Notes: a model not told the origin generated them from the sequence alone. A DNA stretch of 64,000 bases from Diphasiastrum complanatum (GCA_029204225.1 CM055100.1:45409685-45473684); one strand, 5' to 3'. Shown: positions 10,662 to 22,150, counted from the stretch's first letter. Made by a program: numbers and translations.

Positions 10662-12799
10662 TCAGGTGTCAAAGACAACCATCATCTGATCAAAAGTGAA
10701 GGAGTCGTAGACGTCCATGTCTTGCTTGGCCTGGGCGAGCTCTTGCGTTGCGCTTTTCGAATACTTATTGAACTCCGCCTGGTAGCTATTGAGGTTTTGG
10801 CTATAAATCTGCACCTGACGCCGTAGAAGATTCATCTCTGATTGGGAATGTGGCCTTGTGTCCGGTGCAGATTGAGCTAACTAGACGGCTTTTCGTCTTG
10901 TAAGGCTTTGACCTCCATCCCCAGGCGCGTATTCTCTACTTCCAAAAGTGCAAGTTGCGTCTGGATGGGGGCAAGCCGTTGGGACGCTTTAGCTTGAAGC
11001 TCCTGCACCTTTGTGGAGGCCTCAGTCAACGCTTTGGAGAGGCTTTGAATATATTTGTTTAGGCCCTCCTCCTTCTGCTGCAGCTTGGCGATCTCCTGGT
11101 ACCCTGCTTGTTCATGTTGTTGAGCCATAATCAGCTCTTGCTGTAGCTTGGTGAGGTCTGCTTGCAGCTGTGTATTACTCGTTGCCAACTGTAGTACCTT
11201 GCTTTTCAGAATAGCTTTGGCCGCTACCGCATCCAGGATGTATTTTCTTAGAGTTTGGTACGCCGTCGTTAGATCCATGGGAACAGCTGGTACACTGGCA
11301 CTGGTAGGAGCTTGTGTTGTATTGGCCGCGACGACTTGTGGAATTCCGTCGTCATTGTCTTCGATCAGGTTTTCATTTGTCCTGATGCCATCTGGAAAAG
11401 TAAGGTCAGTCCGATCTGGTGATGCTACAAAAATTGTTTGTACAAATGCATCATCAGGTAGCGGTTGGCTGCCCTCGGTAACCTTTGTTGGCGAAGTGGG
11501 TGGGGTGTGAAAAACAACTGTGGAAACAAGGGTGAGGACGGTTTGTCAGAACGAGAGGATGGGAGGAACAGTGGAGAACTGAAGGGTGGTGTGGAGTGTG
11601 GAAGAAGGTGAGGATGGAGCAGAAAGTGTCTGGCATGGGGGTGAAAAATTGATAACTTGCATCCATGCCAGAGTGTCGGGGGACAGTTGCGAATCAGAAG
11701 GATTGAATGTGAGAGGAGCAACGGTGGTGGTAGGAGTGATGGAGGATGTGATGGTGATGGATGGAACTGTGGACATTGGAAGAGAAGTAGGAGAGGTATC
11801 AATAGAAGAAACGAGAATGGAGATAGAAACAAATGTGGATGGAACAGGAAGAGAGGTAGCGGCAACAGAAATTGGAGTGGGGGGTTGCACGGAAGAAGAA
11901 GTGGCGATGGTTGATGGAGTGGTTAGTGCAACAATGGAGACACGTCTTTGGGTAACAGGTGGAGATGTGGATGTAGAGGCAACGCCACACATTCGTTTGC
12001 TGGCCGCTATGTTAATGACTGCAGGTTGGGAGAAGGTAGATGCTTGAGATGGTGGGTAAAGGTTAGTATGTGGCACACGGGTAGACAAGAGGGATGAGCA
12101 TTGGAAACCACACACTTTTGCCTCGAGAAGTGTGCAGGCAAAGTTACACAACAGGGGGCCTGCTGCGATTCGCTCACAATTGTTTGATGGAGTTTGTTAG
12201 TTCTCGAATAAGGAAGCCATGCCAGTCGTATGGCACAACGGAGGGGTTAGGAAATTTCAAAAAGGATTCCACTATCTGACTCAGCAACGTAGACTGAATT
12301 TTGTTCTTGCGAAATGCTGAAATAACCAAAAAGTTATTCAACATATGCGCAGCCGTCTGAATGATGGGTTCCGTGATAGCTTCTATCAGGTAACCATTGT
12401 TAGTCTGGATGGGGATTTTTGGTGTGGTTTGGGTGACGATGGTTTGATCAGAGCCTTGGCATGGCGATGGGAGATGGGTTGACGATCATCAGACATAATG
12501 CCAATGGTGACCATCAAGTCGGTGTTAATCCTGACCTTGTACGTGGTACCTTGGTACATGAGGTGGAAACGAGCCTTGTCCTCGTCCCAGGTGGCATAAG
12601 CATGAAGGGCGAGGCCCATGTTAATCTCATAATGGAACAGCGCCAGGTAAAAACCCATTGCTTCAAGGAGTGGGCCGGCTGTCTGCAGCCATGGTTGGAT
12701 CAGAGTGTCAGAGGGTAGAGGCCAAATCTGCGTGGCCTTGGAGATGTCACGCTGGATCACTTATTTGGTGCCAGAGTCTTCAGAGGATGAGGAGGCCAT
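10662..12799 (-). pseudogene. Unknown ~700-residue protein: globular N-terminus, S/T/P-rich middle, coiled-coil C-terminus (broken)
   Basis: Not recognised. Reading starts at the ATG at 12799 (MASSSSEDSGTK), and a TAA follows at codon 13. The same frame then continues to 12386 (motifs ATQIWPLPSD, ALFHYEINMGLALHAYATWDE, trp/leu rich). The reading frame shifts near 12420 and again near 12180, where a Cys-rich stretch leads into a ~200-residue Ser/Thr/Pro/Val-rich region ending at 11546. A further frame covers about 11540-10877 and is strongly heptad-like (QADLTKLQQELIMAQQHE), a coiled coil. After one more shift it ends in a Gln-rich tail at the TGA 10662-10664. Codon continuity across four breaks supports one decayed protein. 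It may be an accessory ORF of element B or a separate gene; a TATA lies upstream at 13049. Confidence 0.6.
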
Positions 12800-13048
12800 G
12801 TTAGCAATGATGATTAGTGGTCGAAAAAGTCGGAAAAGTAGAAAAAACGGTGGAAAATGGAAAAAGTAGAAAACTGAGAATAATAAGTGTTGGAGGACAA
12901 TGATTGTAGCCCAGAGTGCAAATCGGTGTTTAATATGAGTAGATGACAGCTGGTAGGAAGTTTGGTTGAAAACAGAAAATTCGGTATTTTTAGTGGAAAT
13001 TTTGGCAGAGCTTCGCTAGCAAAGGTGACAAATGACTCGAATTCAGCC

Positions 13049-13058
13049 CTTATATAGC
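13049..13058 (-). promoter_or_regulatory. Candidate TATA box for the 12.8-kb unknown gene
   Basis: GCTATATAAG on the minus strand lies 250 bp upstream of the ATG at 12799. The DNA from 13060 to 13380 has no open frame of note. The box suggests that the downstream protein had its own promoter, or that this is an LTR promoter of an unrecognised element. Confidence 0.45.
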
Positions 13059-13380
13059 GGAATTTAGAGTGCATATTAGGCGAAATTCACTTTCCCTTGT
13101 TCAGTTCCACCCAAATTTTGGCAGGCACATTCTTCACAAAATTCTAAGACCTCAAGGAAGTCTGCGAGATTTCAGAAGGTGATTTGACTGCTATGCGGAT
13201 TCTGATGAATTTTTTCAATCTTGTCAGATCTGGCTAAATCTTGATGGATTTAGTTTGATTTGGCTTGATCTCCTTAGATCTAGCGGTGATGGCTGAGCAG
13301 ATTAGCTTTTTGTAACATGCCACCCCCAATCTGGATCTGTAGTGATCCAAGCAAAACAGTCTTTATATTCCACCAACAAG
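13059..13380. other. Non-coding spacer between the unknown gene and element B gag
   Basis: No gene seen. AT-rich DNA with repeated GATCTGG/GATTTGG words near 13220-13275; no LTR end identified. Confidence 0.4.
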
Positions 13381-13382
13381 GA

Positions 13383-13805
13383 TCATAGTCTCTTGAACTG
13401 CGTGGGTGTTAACTGCTCTCCCACATGCACTATGTTTTCTTCTTCTCCTGGTTCCGCAAGATTCATCGGATGTGTTTGCGCAGGTCCCTCGAAGACTTGT
13501 TCCGCAAGTGCCTGACTTTGATTAGATTCTCGTTGGACTTGCGGCATCATGATTACCACGTCATCCAGTGTATAATTCTTGAAAGTATCAGACATCTCGT
13601 GAGCTCGTCAAGATTCCTCTTTCAACATATTGATCTTGGCCTGACTGGTCATTTTTTTATTTTTTGTCACCTGTGTAGAAGATGACCTTGTATCTGAGTC
13701 CAACTTGATTGACTTCAAGGAATCCAACACCTTCCTTTTGCTCTTTTTTGTCATTTTGGTGGGTTCATCCTTGTTGTCTTTCTTCGGGACTACTATGACA
13801 TTCGC
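13383..13805 (-). pseudogene. Continuation of element B gag in shifted frames
   Basis: After the stop at 13793 another frame stays open to about 13612. It encodes a Lys-rich stretch (VPKKDNKDE, KKSKRK) that could be a nuclear localisation signal. Then MSDTFKNYTLDD... runs to 13383. This is probably the C-terminus of the same polyprotein after a frameshift near 13800. No protease motif is seen. Confidence 0.45.
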
Positions 13806-15931
13806 CTCATGGTTGCGAATATCACGTCTACTATAGCTATTGCCTCTTTAGGTAGGTCACTCCATCGGATCACCTGGTTATAGCATTGCTTCAACTGATT
13901 CTTCTTATTCGCAGGTGCCTTGGGTGGATCGATCCTTGAGACTTTTGCCATAGCAGACCTTTGTGGTGGTTGAGCTGCTATCTTCTTGGTTCCGTAACGA
14001 TCTGGGTCCATGTGGTGTAGGACCTGTTCATCAGTCGGTTCAATCTCCTTATTATAAGTTAGAGCATGTTGCGAAGGGACTAGATCATCGTCCACTAGGT
14101 TCTCAATCGGCTCCGTTGACAACCATGCTACATTTATCATATTCACCCCAAATGTGATTGGTGTGTCCATAGTGTAACATTTGGGTGAAGATGTACTCGG
14201 TTCTGGATCTGATTCATATTGACATGCCTGGCAGTCAATAGTTGCTAATGCATCTGTCCATCTCATGACATCCGTCTCTGAATGATAGTGACCTTCCTTG
14301 GCTGGCATCAGCTTTTCTCTTGTAGTGACCGATGGTGGTGGTGAGGGAGCCACTTCCTTCCTCTTCTGTGCTCGCGTAACAACTAACACAGGAGCGTGGT
14401 CTTGTCGACCTTTCGATGGCATCCCCGCTGGAATTGCTGGTTGCTATATGGAAATGAGGTTAAGAGGTGCACTGGTTCCAGGTTTAAATGGACAATTCTT
14501 GAAACAGTGTCCATAACCGCAATCTCAGCAGGAGGCTGTATATTGTCCCTTGTAGGGACATTCTGCAATTCTGTGTCTTTCGTCGCATCCGCAGCAGCCG
14601 TAATTTCTTCCACCTTGACGTTGAGTTTGAGCTGCATAGGCCAAAACATATTCATTTATGGCAAGATCCATAAATGGTTCATCTGGTCCGTACCATTGCT
14701 GTTGCTCAGGTGGAGGTGGCATTTGCATTTCTTGTTCCGTTGTTGTCAGGTTTACATGGGCCACTTGTTGATTGACTGGCCCTGGTGGAGCAGGTAAGGC
14801 CATGCATTGTGGTTGATTGGGTGCGTCGTACCTTGGTGTCACGCTAGGTGCCCCTTGATGATAAGGATAAGAAGTTTGATAAGGACTCCTCTTCTGTTGA
14901 ACAACCCTGGGGTTAAACGGGCAAAATGTCGTATCGTGCGATGTTGCATTGCACAGGTGGCAGAATCTATGGGTCAGTCTCGGATTTTGCTTTAGGACTA
15001 GACACTCGTTCGTTTTATGGTTTTGCGTGCATACTGAACACCATACATTTTCTTGTCGAAGATACTACAGTTGGTTTGGTTCCGGTTGATGTGGAGTTAC
15101 TGCTACAGTTCCTTGTAAGGCCTTCAGTTTATGGTCACACTGTGCCGTAAGTTGCTCCATCTGTTGTTTGTGTAATTGTGTCATTTGCTCCAACAGCAGT
15201 TCTGTGGATAGAGCGGATGCATTTGATGATGATGATGCGATTGAGAGAGTAGGAGTGTGGGTGGAAGGATATTTGTCGTCAGATCTCTCATCCTCTTCCC
15301 TGATGGCATCTTCCATAGCTTCTTGTAGAGTAGCGTACTGCTGCCGTCGTTTCAGTTCTCTTCTGATGCTTCGTGGTAATCCGACTAGGAACCACATGAT
15401 CACCGCATGATCAGGAGTCAAGGCTGCACTACACTCGGATCGTAGATGTTTGACCCGTTCAATATAGTCCCGGACCCTTTATCGTTTTCCCATCTTGACT
15501 TTGCTCAACAAGAGAAACGGGTCTTCTAGGAACTTTCTTGGTTTAAAGCGCGTAAATAGAGCCGCTTTAACCGCTTCCCAGGTGGATTTTTCTTCCTCTG
15601 ACAAGTTAAAAAACCAATCTTGAGCCACTGCAAGTAAGGACATAGGCAATAGCATCAGCTTCTCTACAGGTGTCCGTTCGCCGTAGATTTCACAAGCTTG
15701 CTCGTAGATCTGGAGGTATCGGATGAGATCTGATGATCCGTCGTATTTTGGTATCTCCATCTGTGGTGCTCTCCAAACTGCATGCAAGGGTGCGACAGGT
15801 ACGGGTTGGCCCATTGGATACATTGGTGCTGGTTCTGGTTCTGCCTCTTGTTGCACAACTGCTAATGTGGGAAGGTGTGGTGCCTGAGTTGCTATCCTTT
15901 GTGCTACTGATCATCCTGATCTCAGATTCAT
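13793..15931 (-). pseudogene. Element B gag with four zinc knuckles, interrupted by stops
   Basis: One reading frame of about 712 codons runs from the ATG at 15931 (MNLRSG) to the TAG at 13793. It is broken by in-frame stops at about 15913 (TGA), 15479 (TAA), 15065 (TAG), 14525 (TGA) and 14444 (TAG). The gag core lies at 15780-15420 (motifs MEIPKYDG, AQDWFFNL, TRFKP). Four knuckles follow: CSVC-H-C at 15002-15040, CHLC-H-C at 14921-14962, CCGC-H-C at 14558-14596, and a fourth at 14492-14530 whose second position is the TGA. Three have CX2CX3HX4C spacing rather than the usual X4. A basic tail with VTRAQKRKEV is typical of plant Gypsy gag. Confidence 0.78.
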
Positions 15932-16137
15932 CCGATGTTAGGTTCCAAAGTGATTGGATCTTGATTATACAGTAGGATGCGGTCTGGATCTTTAAAGATC
16001 TGATCGATCTGATCGGCCGGAATGAATTTTAGGCCTTTTACGGTGGTTTTTTCCTTGATAAATTTTTACTCCTTGCACTGATTGACTTGAGATTTTGACA
16101 GTAGCTGGATCTGATGCAGATCTTTCCACTGATCTGG

Positions 16138-16880
16138 TCTGCGAGAGTTATCTTGTGCGAGGGTTGGCTGTGCGAGGGTTCTTTAGCTGTTTCTGCAAGT
16201 AAAAAACTTGATATCTTTCAGATCTCTGAGAAGTAACTCTCGCAAGCTTCACAGTAGCTGGATTTGGGTCAAATCTCACTATAGAAATCTCTATGATAAA
16301 GTTAACTCTCGCAAGAAGTGAAAATTTCATTGTCTGCGAGGGTCCAAAATCACTTTTTGTGCTTGATCTTCACCAGATCTTCATACTAACTCTCGTAGAC
16401 TTCATCACTGATGTAATTTGACATTCTAAATCGATTGAGAGGATCTGCGAGAGTTCTTACCGGAAGGATTTGTTGGATCTTCACTTTTTAGTGATTTTTT
16501 AGCACTTAAATCCAACTTTCTGCTCACTGGAATCAAACTAACTCTCGCAAACTCTTCTATGTCTTGGTCTCATGAGATGGAACTTCAGAATTCTCTACGA
16601 GAGTTCTTGACCACTGGAAGTGAAAATTTCACTGTCTGCGAGGGTTCACTGGTACTTTCCCATCTTTTTTTCACTGGGAACTCTCGCATAGGCACTTAAT
16701 CATCAAACTAACTCTTGCAAGATTTTCTGTGTCCTGGTATCACTGAGATGGAACTTCAGAGGGCTCTGCGAGAGTTCTCATGAAGATTTGAATTTTTTTG
16801 AATTTTTTCAAGGGTTTTTTAATTTTTTTATGATTTTTCTCTGATTTTTACAATCTGCTTTGAACTAACTCTCGCAGGCT
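16138..16880 (-). repeat. Leader of element B: ACTCTCGCA motif in alternating orientation
   Basis: About thirteen copies of ACTCTCGCA or its complement TGCGAGAGT (some with one change) lie near 16138, 16160, 16231, 16306, 16335, 16385, 16440, 16546, 16600, 16635, 16678, 16705, 16765 and 16863. Copies as TAACTCTCGCA and as CTGCGAGRGTT largely alternate, so neighbouring copies could pair in RNA. Longer flanking words (GATGGAACTTCAGA, CACTGGAAGTGAAAATTTCA) also repeat, showing an underlying degenerate unit of about 180 bp. Confidence 0.7.
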
Positions 16881-17227
16881 TCTATGCAGGTCTGGGACAG
16901 TACCCTGGAGCTGCTGCCAGTCATGCAAGGGTTAATTTCCACTGATTCTGGAGATATAAAAATCTGATGAGTTTTTTGGGTCTTTTTCCCTCCAAAATGT
17001 AGATTCGTGTGTTTTTTGAGTTTTATTGGATGATTGGTTTGGGTTTCAAGCCCTTAGAAGTTGTTCAGGGCCTCCTCTACCCTCTCACACCTCCTCTGCT
17101 AGCTGTGGATAGCCTAAACACAAAAAAAATATAGAAAACTAAATCTAAACTCCCAAAAATCTACCTAAACTACTCTAAAAAGCATGAAAATAGCTAAAAT
17201 GCAGCTAAACTAGTTAGTGGAAACCTA

Positions 17228-17245
17228 TCCCCGGCAACGGCGCCA
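17228..17245 (-). promoter_or_regulatory. Element B primer binding site (tRNA-Asp)
   Basis: TGGCGCCGTTGCCGGGGA on the minus strand is the exact complement of the plant tRNA-Asp 3' end. It lies one base after the LTR end CCCCACA. Confidence 0.92.
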
Positions 17246-17246
17246 C

Positions 17247-18059
17247 TGTGGGGTCGAAGATCTCTCGTAGTATAGCCCTTCCGCCTGTCAACAAAGGTTA
17301 GATCACTGGATAAATACCTAACTATGCATAGTTGCTACTTTTAGTTAATTTCCTACTTTCTCCCTTAACTCTACTCACTACTATACTACTCCTCTTTAAC
17401 TCTATTCCTCTACACTAACATTCGTCATGGTTCTGGTTGAAGAGAAGGAATGGAGAAGAAGAGATTGAGAAGGGAAGAGAAAGAGAGAGATAGAGAGTGA
17501 GGGTGGAGGTTAGTTTAAATGCTCCTTATGCTTGCTAATGGAAAAACATTCACTATGGCAAACAATAAACATGGAAATAGGAAGCAATGGAAAACACAAT
17601 CAAGAGCAATAGCAAGTAGTGAATAGCAAATGAGGATGCTTCTCTTCCAAAAATGGTAGAGTTTTCTCCTTCTCATTAAGCATGAAAATAGTGTACAAAT
17701 GGTGCCTTTTTATAAAATGGGGAAGGCCCTTGCCCCTCAATCTTATTGGCTAATATTCACAATGATCCTATCCATTCATCTTGGACCCAACTTGATCTAA
17801 GTGTCCACAAAAAGTACATTAGAAATCACAAGATTCATGTGAGTCCCAATTTGGACCCAACTCTAAAAAGTGATCTCTAAGTTTAAAAAAGCCTCTAGTT
17901 TTATTTTAATTCCAAGGCCCAAGTCAAGTTTATTCTATTTACAGCTCTAATTACGTGCTCATTGGGCCATGGGCTTATACACGCAGGATGCCATGCCCTC
18001 GCAACACATTTTATTGGAGGATTTTATTTATTTACACTTTGTTGGGAATACCCCCAACA
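17247..18059 (-). repeat. Element B 5' LTR (813 bp)
   Basis: Starts TGTTGGGGG and ends CCCCACA, with near-inverted termini, next to the PBS. A TATA-like TTTTATAAAA lies at 17707-17717 and probably starts the element transcript. There is no second copy in the window for dating. Confidence 0.82.
17707..17717 (-). promoter_or_regulatory. TATA-like box in the element B LTR
   Basis: TTTTATAAAAA lies in the middle of the LTR on the element strand, 460 bp upstream of the LTR end, as expected for a U3/R boundary promoter. Confidence 0.45.
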
Positions 18060-19644
18060 GAGCCTACAAGTCTCCTATATAGTGTGATGTCCTCAAAGGA
18101 TGCTTCATCATCACTATTGGAAACTTTTACATTTTGTTCCATAGGAGTTTCTACTCCTTTACAATCTTTCATTTCAAACTTTTCTAAGATAGAAGCAGCA
18201 TATTTGGATTGACAAATAAAACTCAAAAACTTGCCTCTTGAAACTTCTATTCCTAATATGAAATGAAGATTACCAAGATCCACCATCTTAAACTCTTTAA
18301 ACAATGCTACTTTCACTTCTTGTATACCATCATGATCATTTCCACTAAGGATAATGTCATCAATATGCAAAATGAGAATGATGATCTTATCGTCATTGAA
18401 TCTTAAGTATAAAGAAGGATCATAAGCACTTACAACAAATTAATAGAGTTCAAGAAAGTATTCAACCTAGAGTACCAAGCTCTAGGTGCTTGCTTAAGCC
18501 CATAAAGGCTTCTTAGCAAGAAACACACTATTTCCTCTTGATCTTCTTTGATGAAGCCCTTGGTTGCCTCATGATGATCTCCTCTTCCAAATTTCCATTG
18601 AAAAATGCATTAGTCACATCAAGTTGAAATAGAGGCCAATTGAAAGTAGTTGCAAGAGAAATGATCAACCTTATGGAAACTAGCTTAGCAACAGGAGCAA
18701 AAGTTTCATCAAAGTCTATTCCCTTGGTTTGCAAGAACCGCTTTGCCACTAGCCTTGCCTTGTGTTTGTTGATGCTCCTATCTTGATTGTACTTTAATCT
18801 ATAGCTCCATTTGCACCCAAGTGGTTTTCTTCTATGAGGAAGATCCACAAGCTTCCATGTATGATTCTCCATAAGAGCATCATACTCCTTTTGCATGGCA
18901 TCCCTCCATTCTTGTGACTCCATAGCTTCTTCAAAGCAGCTTGGCTCATCAAACATAGAAGTTAGAAAAGTGTAAGAGGTAAGTGAATGAAGATCTTCCC
19001 TTTGTTCACCTTTGTCAACATAGTTGAGCCTTGAAGGCTCGGCCTTCCTTCTTGTAAGTCTCCTTGGAGTCCTTGGATCTTGAGGTGGCTCTTCAAAATC
19101 TTGATCACATGTAGGCTCCTCCTCAAGCCTCACAAGATCCTTGACATAAGATGGATTAGAAGCTTTCTCATTCAACTTGTAATAGTTACCTTCATCAAAA
19201 GTAACATCTCTACTCACTAACATCTTTAGTGATTGGATTATAGACTCTATATCCTTTGCTATTTTCAGCATAACCAACAAAGATCCCCTTTATAGAAGTA
19301 GGATCATTCTTTTTTCTTGTATTAATGCTTGAAAAACATAGCAAGTAGATCCAAAAATTCTTAGATCTTTAAGATTCGTCTTCTTACAAATAGAGCCTCA
19401 TAAGATGTTATGCCTCCATTTTGTGGATCTAATGGAAGAGATATCAAAAGGTAGCTTGTGCCTCTAAGAGGCTACAAGCTTCACATCTTTTTCCACATTT
19501 TGAGAGTGTCTTTGGAAGGCCGAGAGCAAGATCCTTGGTGCATAGCATCTCCATTGATTTGAAGTTAAGATGGCCCAACCTCTTATGCCAAAGCTCCACT
19601 AGATTGAGCTCCTCCTTCACCATGTTCACACTTCCAAGAAACAC
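18060..19644 (-). pseudogene. Element C integrase remnant and reverse transcriptase
   Basis: The pre-integrase HxxH/CxxC region (VELWHKRLGHLN, CGKRCEACSL) is at 19444-19644. It runs almost directly into the end of the integrase domain (about 19300-19440, motif LKDLRIFGSTCYVF), so the DDE core is deleted. RT follows at 18528-19280 (LGCKWSYRLKYNQD, FDETFAPVAKL, LDVTNAFFNGNLEEEI). After a shift the YVDD region appears as HIDDIILSG at 18320-18370. The frame ends in ITLYRRLVGS at the B insertion. RNase H is lost. Confidence 0.82.
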
Positions 19645-19656
19645 ATTAGCATCTAG

Positions 19657-20870
19657 TTAAAAAATCCTTCCTTGCTTGAATCCCTTTACAATGCAAGTAT
19701 CGTTCATCATTATGGAGACACCTTGCTTAAAATAGGCATCTAAGACATCATCCATCAATTGTCCGACACTTAACAAATTCTTAGTGAGTGTAGGAACATA
19801 GAGTACATTATCAAGATCTACTCTTTTAGAGGATCCAAGACTTAAGGGAATAGTTCCCACTCCATCTATTCTACATTCTTGATCACTTGCTATTAGAATA
19901 GACTTTTTACAACCTACAAAAGGTACAAGAGTTGAGAAAAAATCCTTTTGTAATGTCATGTGGGAACTAGCCCCATTATCAATCCACCATGTGTCATAGG
20001 AGTAGCTCTTGGATGTTGATGTAGAAGCCATCAAGGATGAATCCACTTCATCCTTATCTTCCTCAAGAGTGAGGTTGCCTTGTTTGCTCTCTCCTTGTGC
20101 ATTCTTTTTCTTGTAACACTCGGCTACAAAGTGCCCCTTCTTTCTACAAAAGAAGCACTTGAGTTTGGCTTTGTTCTTCTTTTCACCTTTGGAGCTTGAT
20201 GATTGATCATCACTTTTGGTCTCCTTTTGTTGGATCTTCTTATTTGACTTTGCCTTTCCTTCACCATCATGCAACTTCAAGGATCCAATCCTTTGCTTGA
20301 CATGAAGGATCCTACTCTCCTCGGCCACAACCACACTATGGAGCTTGTCAATGGAAGGTAGTGCATCTTGAAAGCTTTGTACAAGATTGGAGAACTCATC
20401 TCCAAGACCATTCAAAATGATTTGAACAAGTTCATTATCATGAATACCCTCACTAATGATGGAAAGTTCTTTGTTGAGAGATTTTATTCTCAAGACATAC
20501 TCTTGGGCACTCTCATCACTCCCTCTAATGCTTTGAAGAACGTTCTTTCTAATCATAAGCACTCTAGAGGTATTTTGGATTCATAAATCCCTTTAAGGTA
20601 GTCCCATGCCTCCTTGGCCGAGGTACAAGATGCCACTTCTTTTAGAGGTTCATTACTAACATTCATTTTTAGGCAATGTAATGCTAGTCTAGCTCTCCTT
20701 TTGTACCTCACTAGATCTTGCCCTCCTTGAGGTTCTTCTTCCTCTCCTATGACAAGATCATACATATCTTGGAGCACAAGTAGTGACTCCATTCTTACTT
20801 TCCAAGTTGAATAATTATTAGAATTTAGCCTTTCACTAGCCTCAAGAAGATAGGCTCCAATTGAACCCAT
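19657..20870 (-). pseudogene. Element C gag and protease
   Basis: Gag starts at the ATG at 20870 (MGSIGAYLLEASERL, NYSTWKVRMESLL). After a frameshift near 20560 the frame continues through LNGLGDEFSNLVQSF, a basic linker and the zinc knuckle CFFCRKKGHFVAEC. The protease has the active site WWIDNGASSHM: the usual DSGA reads DNGA, so the Ser is Asn while the catalytic Asp is kept. It ends at LTKNLLSVGQ... Confidence 0.85.
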
Positions 20871-21483
20871 TATATCTAGTAACAAGTACAACAAATGTAC
20901 TATTCAAAGGCTCTCCCTTCTCTTTTTCTCAGAATTTAGCTACAATGCTACCCTCTTGAATCTCACAAGACTCAAGAAGCAAGATCTATAATGATCTTGA
21001 ACTCAAAAAGACTTGAGAAAATGTATTCTACACAATCTATTCACTTATAAGCTTGGATTCGACTCTTGGAAGTGCCAATGCCTTCCTATGGTGTTTAGAA
21101 TGGTTTTAGGTTCACTCTTGAATGAAAAAAAACATAAGCCTCAAACTTACTCTCAATGATTTGGAGGTTTAATAAGCTTCTCACACCATTTACTCATCAA
21201 ATCTATAATGGAAACAATGGATTTTCATAAGCACATCACTACTTTCACTCTTCACAACTTGTTTTGAAGCTCAAATATTGAAAAAACACAAAGTTTTGGT
21301 GAAAGTACAACTCCAGCAGCCTCTCACACATGTGAGAAGTGCATCTGAACTTTACACACTAATCTGGACCTCAACACTACAAGTAAACTATTAGAAAAGA
21401 TCACCCTCCTTCAAAATGAATCTAGCACCAAATGCTTTCACCAAAATGAAGATTTTTGTATCATCAACTAAGCTCTTTGACTT
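20871..21483 (-). other. Element C untranslated leader
   Basis: About 600 bp between PBS and gag ATG, AT-rich and without a long open frame. It contains one CACATGTG palindrome near 21330. Confidence 0.6.
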
Positions 21484-21496
21484 GGCTCTGATACCA
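21484..21496 (-). promoter_or_regulatory. Element C primer binding site (tRNA-iMet)
   Basis: TGGTATCAGAGCC on the minus strand directly abuts the LTR end TTTGACA, with no spacer. Confidence 0.85.
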
Positions 21497-22150
21497 TGTC
21501 AAATTTTAGAGTAAAGGACTTAATTTGGTCTACAAATGCTCACAAAGAGTGATTGGTAGCTTGGGATCTTGATCTATATCAAGACTAGCTTCCAAATCTA
21601 GCTTCTACTTGACAATCTTTGTGATTCCAAGCAAGAACAATCAAATTATGATGACCCATGACTTCACACGTGTGAAGTACAGCTACTGTACGGCCAATAG
21701 AGAAATAGTTTACTAAGCATTCATCCACAAAGAAAGTGGTTAAGAGAGTGTAAACACCAAGATTGCTTCACAAACCAATGTTTCTCATCATTAGCTCAAT
21801 AATGGATCCATCATCGATCAAGTACATAATCTCTCTCTAAGCTGCATCCAGCACGTGTGGGACAGCTCATTGTACTCATCCATATCCACTTTGGATAAGA
21901 TCTATCAAGTTTGCCACATCATCCATTGGTGGTTTGTGTTGACCTTCTAGATTCCTACAATCTAGGACCTAACTCCTATAATTTAGGAGATGTCATACTA
22001 GACTCAAATGAAAGCTGATCAAAATGGATCTGAATATTACAAGTGTCATTTCACACATGTGGAAAGGTCCTCACATGTGTGGATCCACATAGATGTCAAA
22101 AATACATCAAAAACCATGTGAAAATTGCTAAATTCTAAACTTCTTTTTAT
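21497..22150 (-). repeat. Element C 5' LTR (upper edge approximate)
   Basis: The end is fixed by the PBS; the start near 22150 is inferred from partial similarity to the element E LTR start. It contains the palindrome TTCACACGTGTGAA at 21663-21676, CACGTGTG at about 21855, and CACATGTG twice near 22055-22080. Confidence 0.6.

Larger units (their letters stand above)
13383..18059 (-). mobile_element. Element B: Gypsy-like, gag-only in this window
   Basis: Minus-strand order: 5' LTR 18059-17247, tRNA-Asp PBS 17245-17228, ~1.3-kb repeat-rich leader, then gag from 15931. A tRNA-Asp PBS is typical of plant Gypsy Tat/Athila elements. No protease, RT or integrase follows, and no 3' LTR was found. 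So B is either truncated or a non-autonomous derivative, and its lower end is uncertain. It inserted into Copia C: C coding sequence stops at 18060, exactly at the LTR start TGTTGGGGG. Confidence 0.78.
18060..22150 (-). mobile_element. Copia element C, 3' truncated by element B
   Basis: Minus strand. The 5' LTR ends at 21497 (TTTGACA), immediately followed by the iMet PBS. Then come a ~600-bp leader, gag, protease and the pre-integrase zinc region. Most of the integrase core is missing; then a partial RT that stops at the B LTR. LTR words and leader match element E (45448-51134), including the LTR end and a GTACTTGATC block, so C and E are one family. By that comparison the 5' LTR starts near 22150; the exact base is not identified. 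Confidence 0.8.

Noticed and set aside
11586-12047. Plus-strand 153-codon open frame rich in Val, Glu and Gly
   Set aside because: It is antisense to the S/T/P-rich region of the minus-strand unknown protein, which has continuity over 2 kb.
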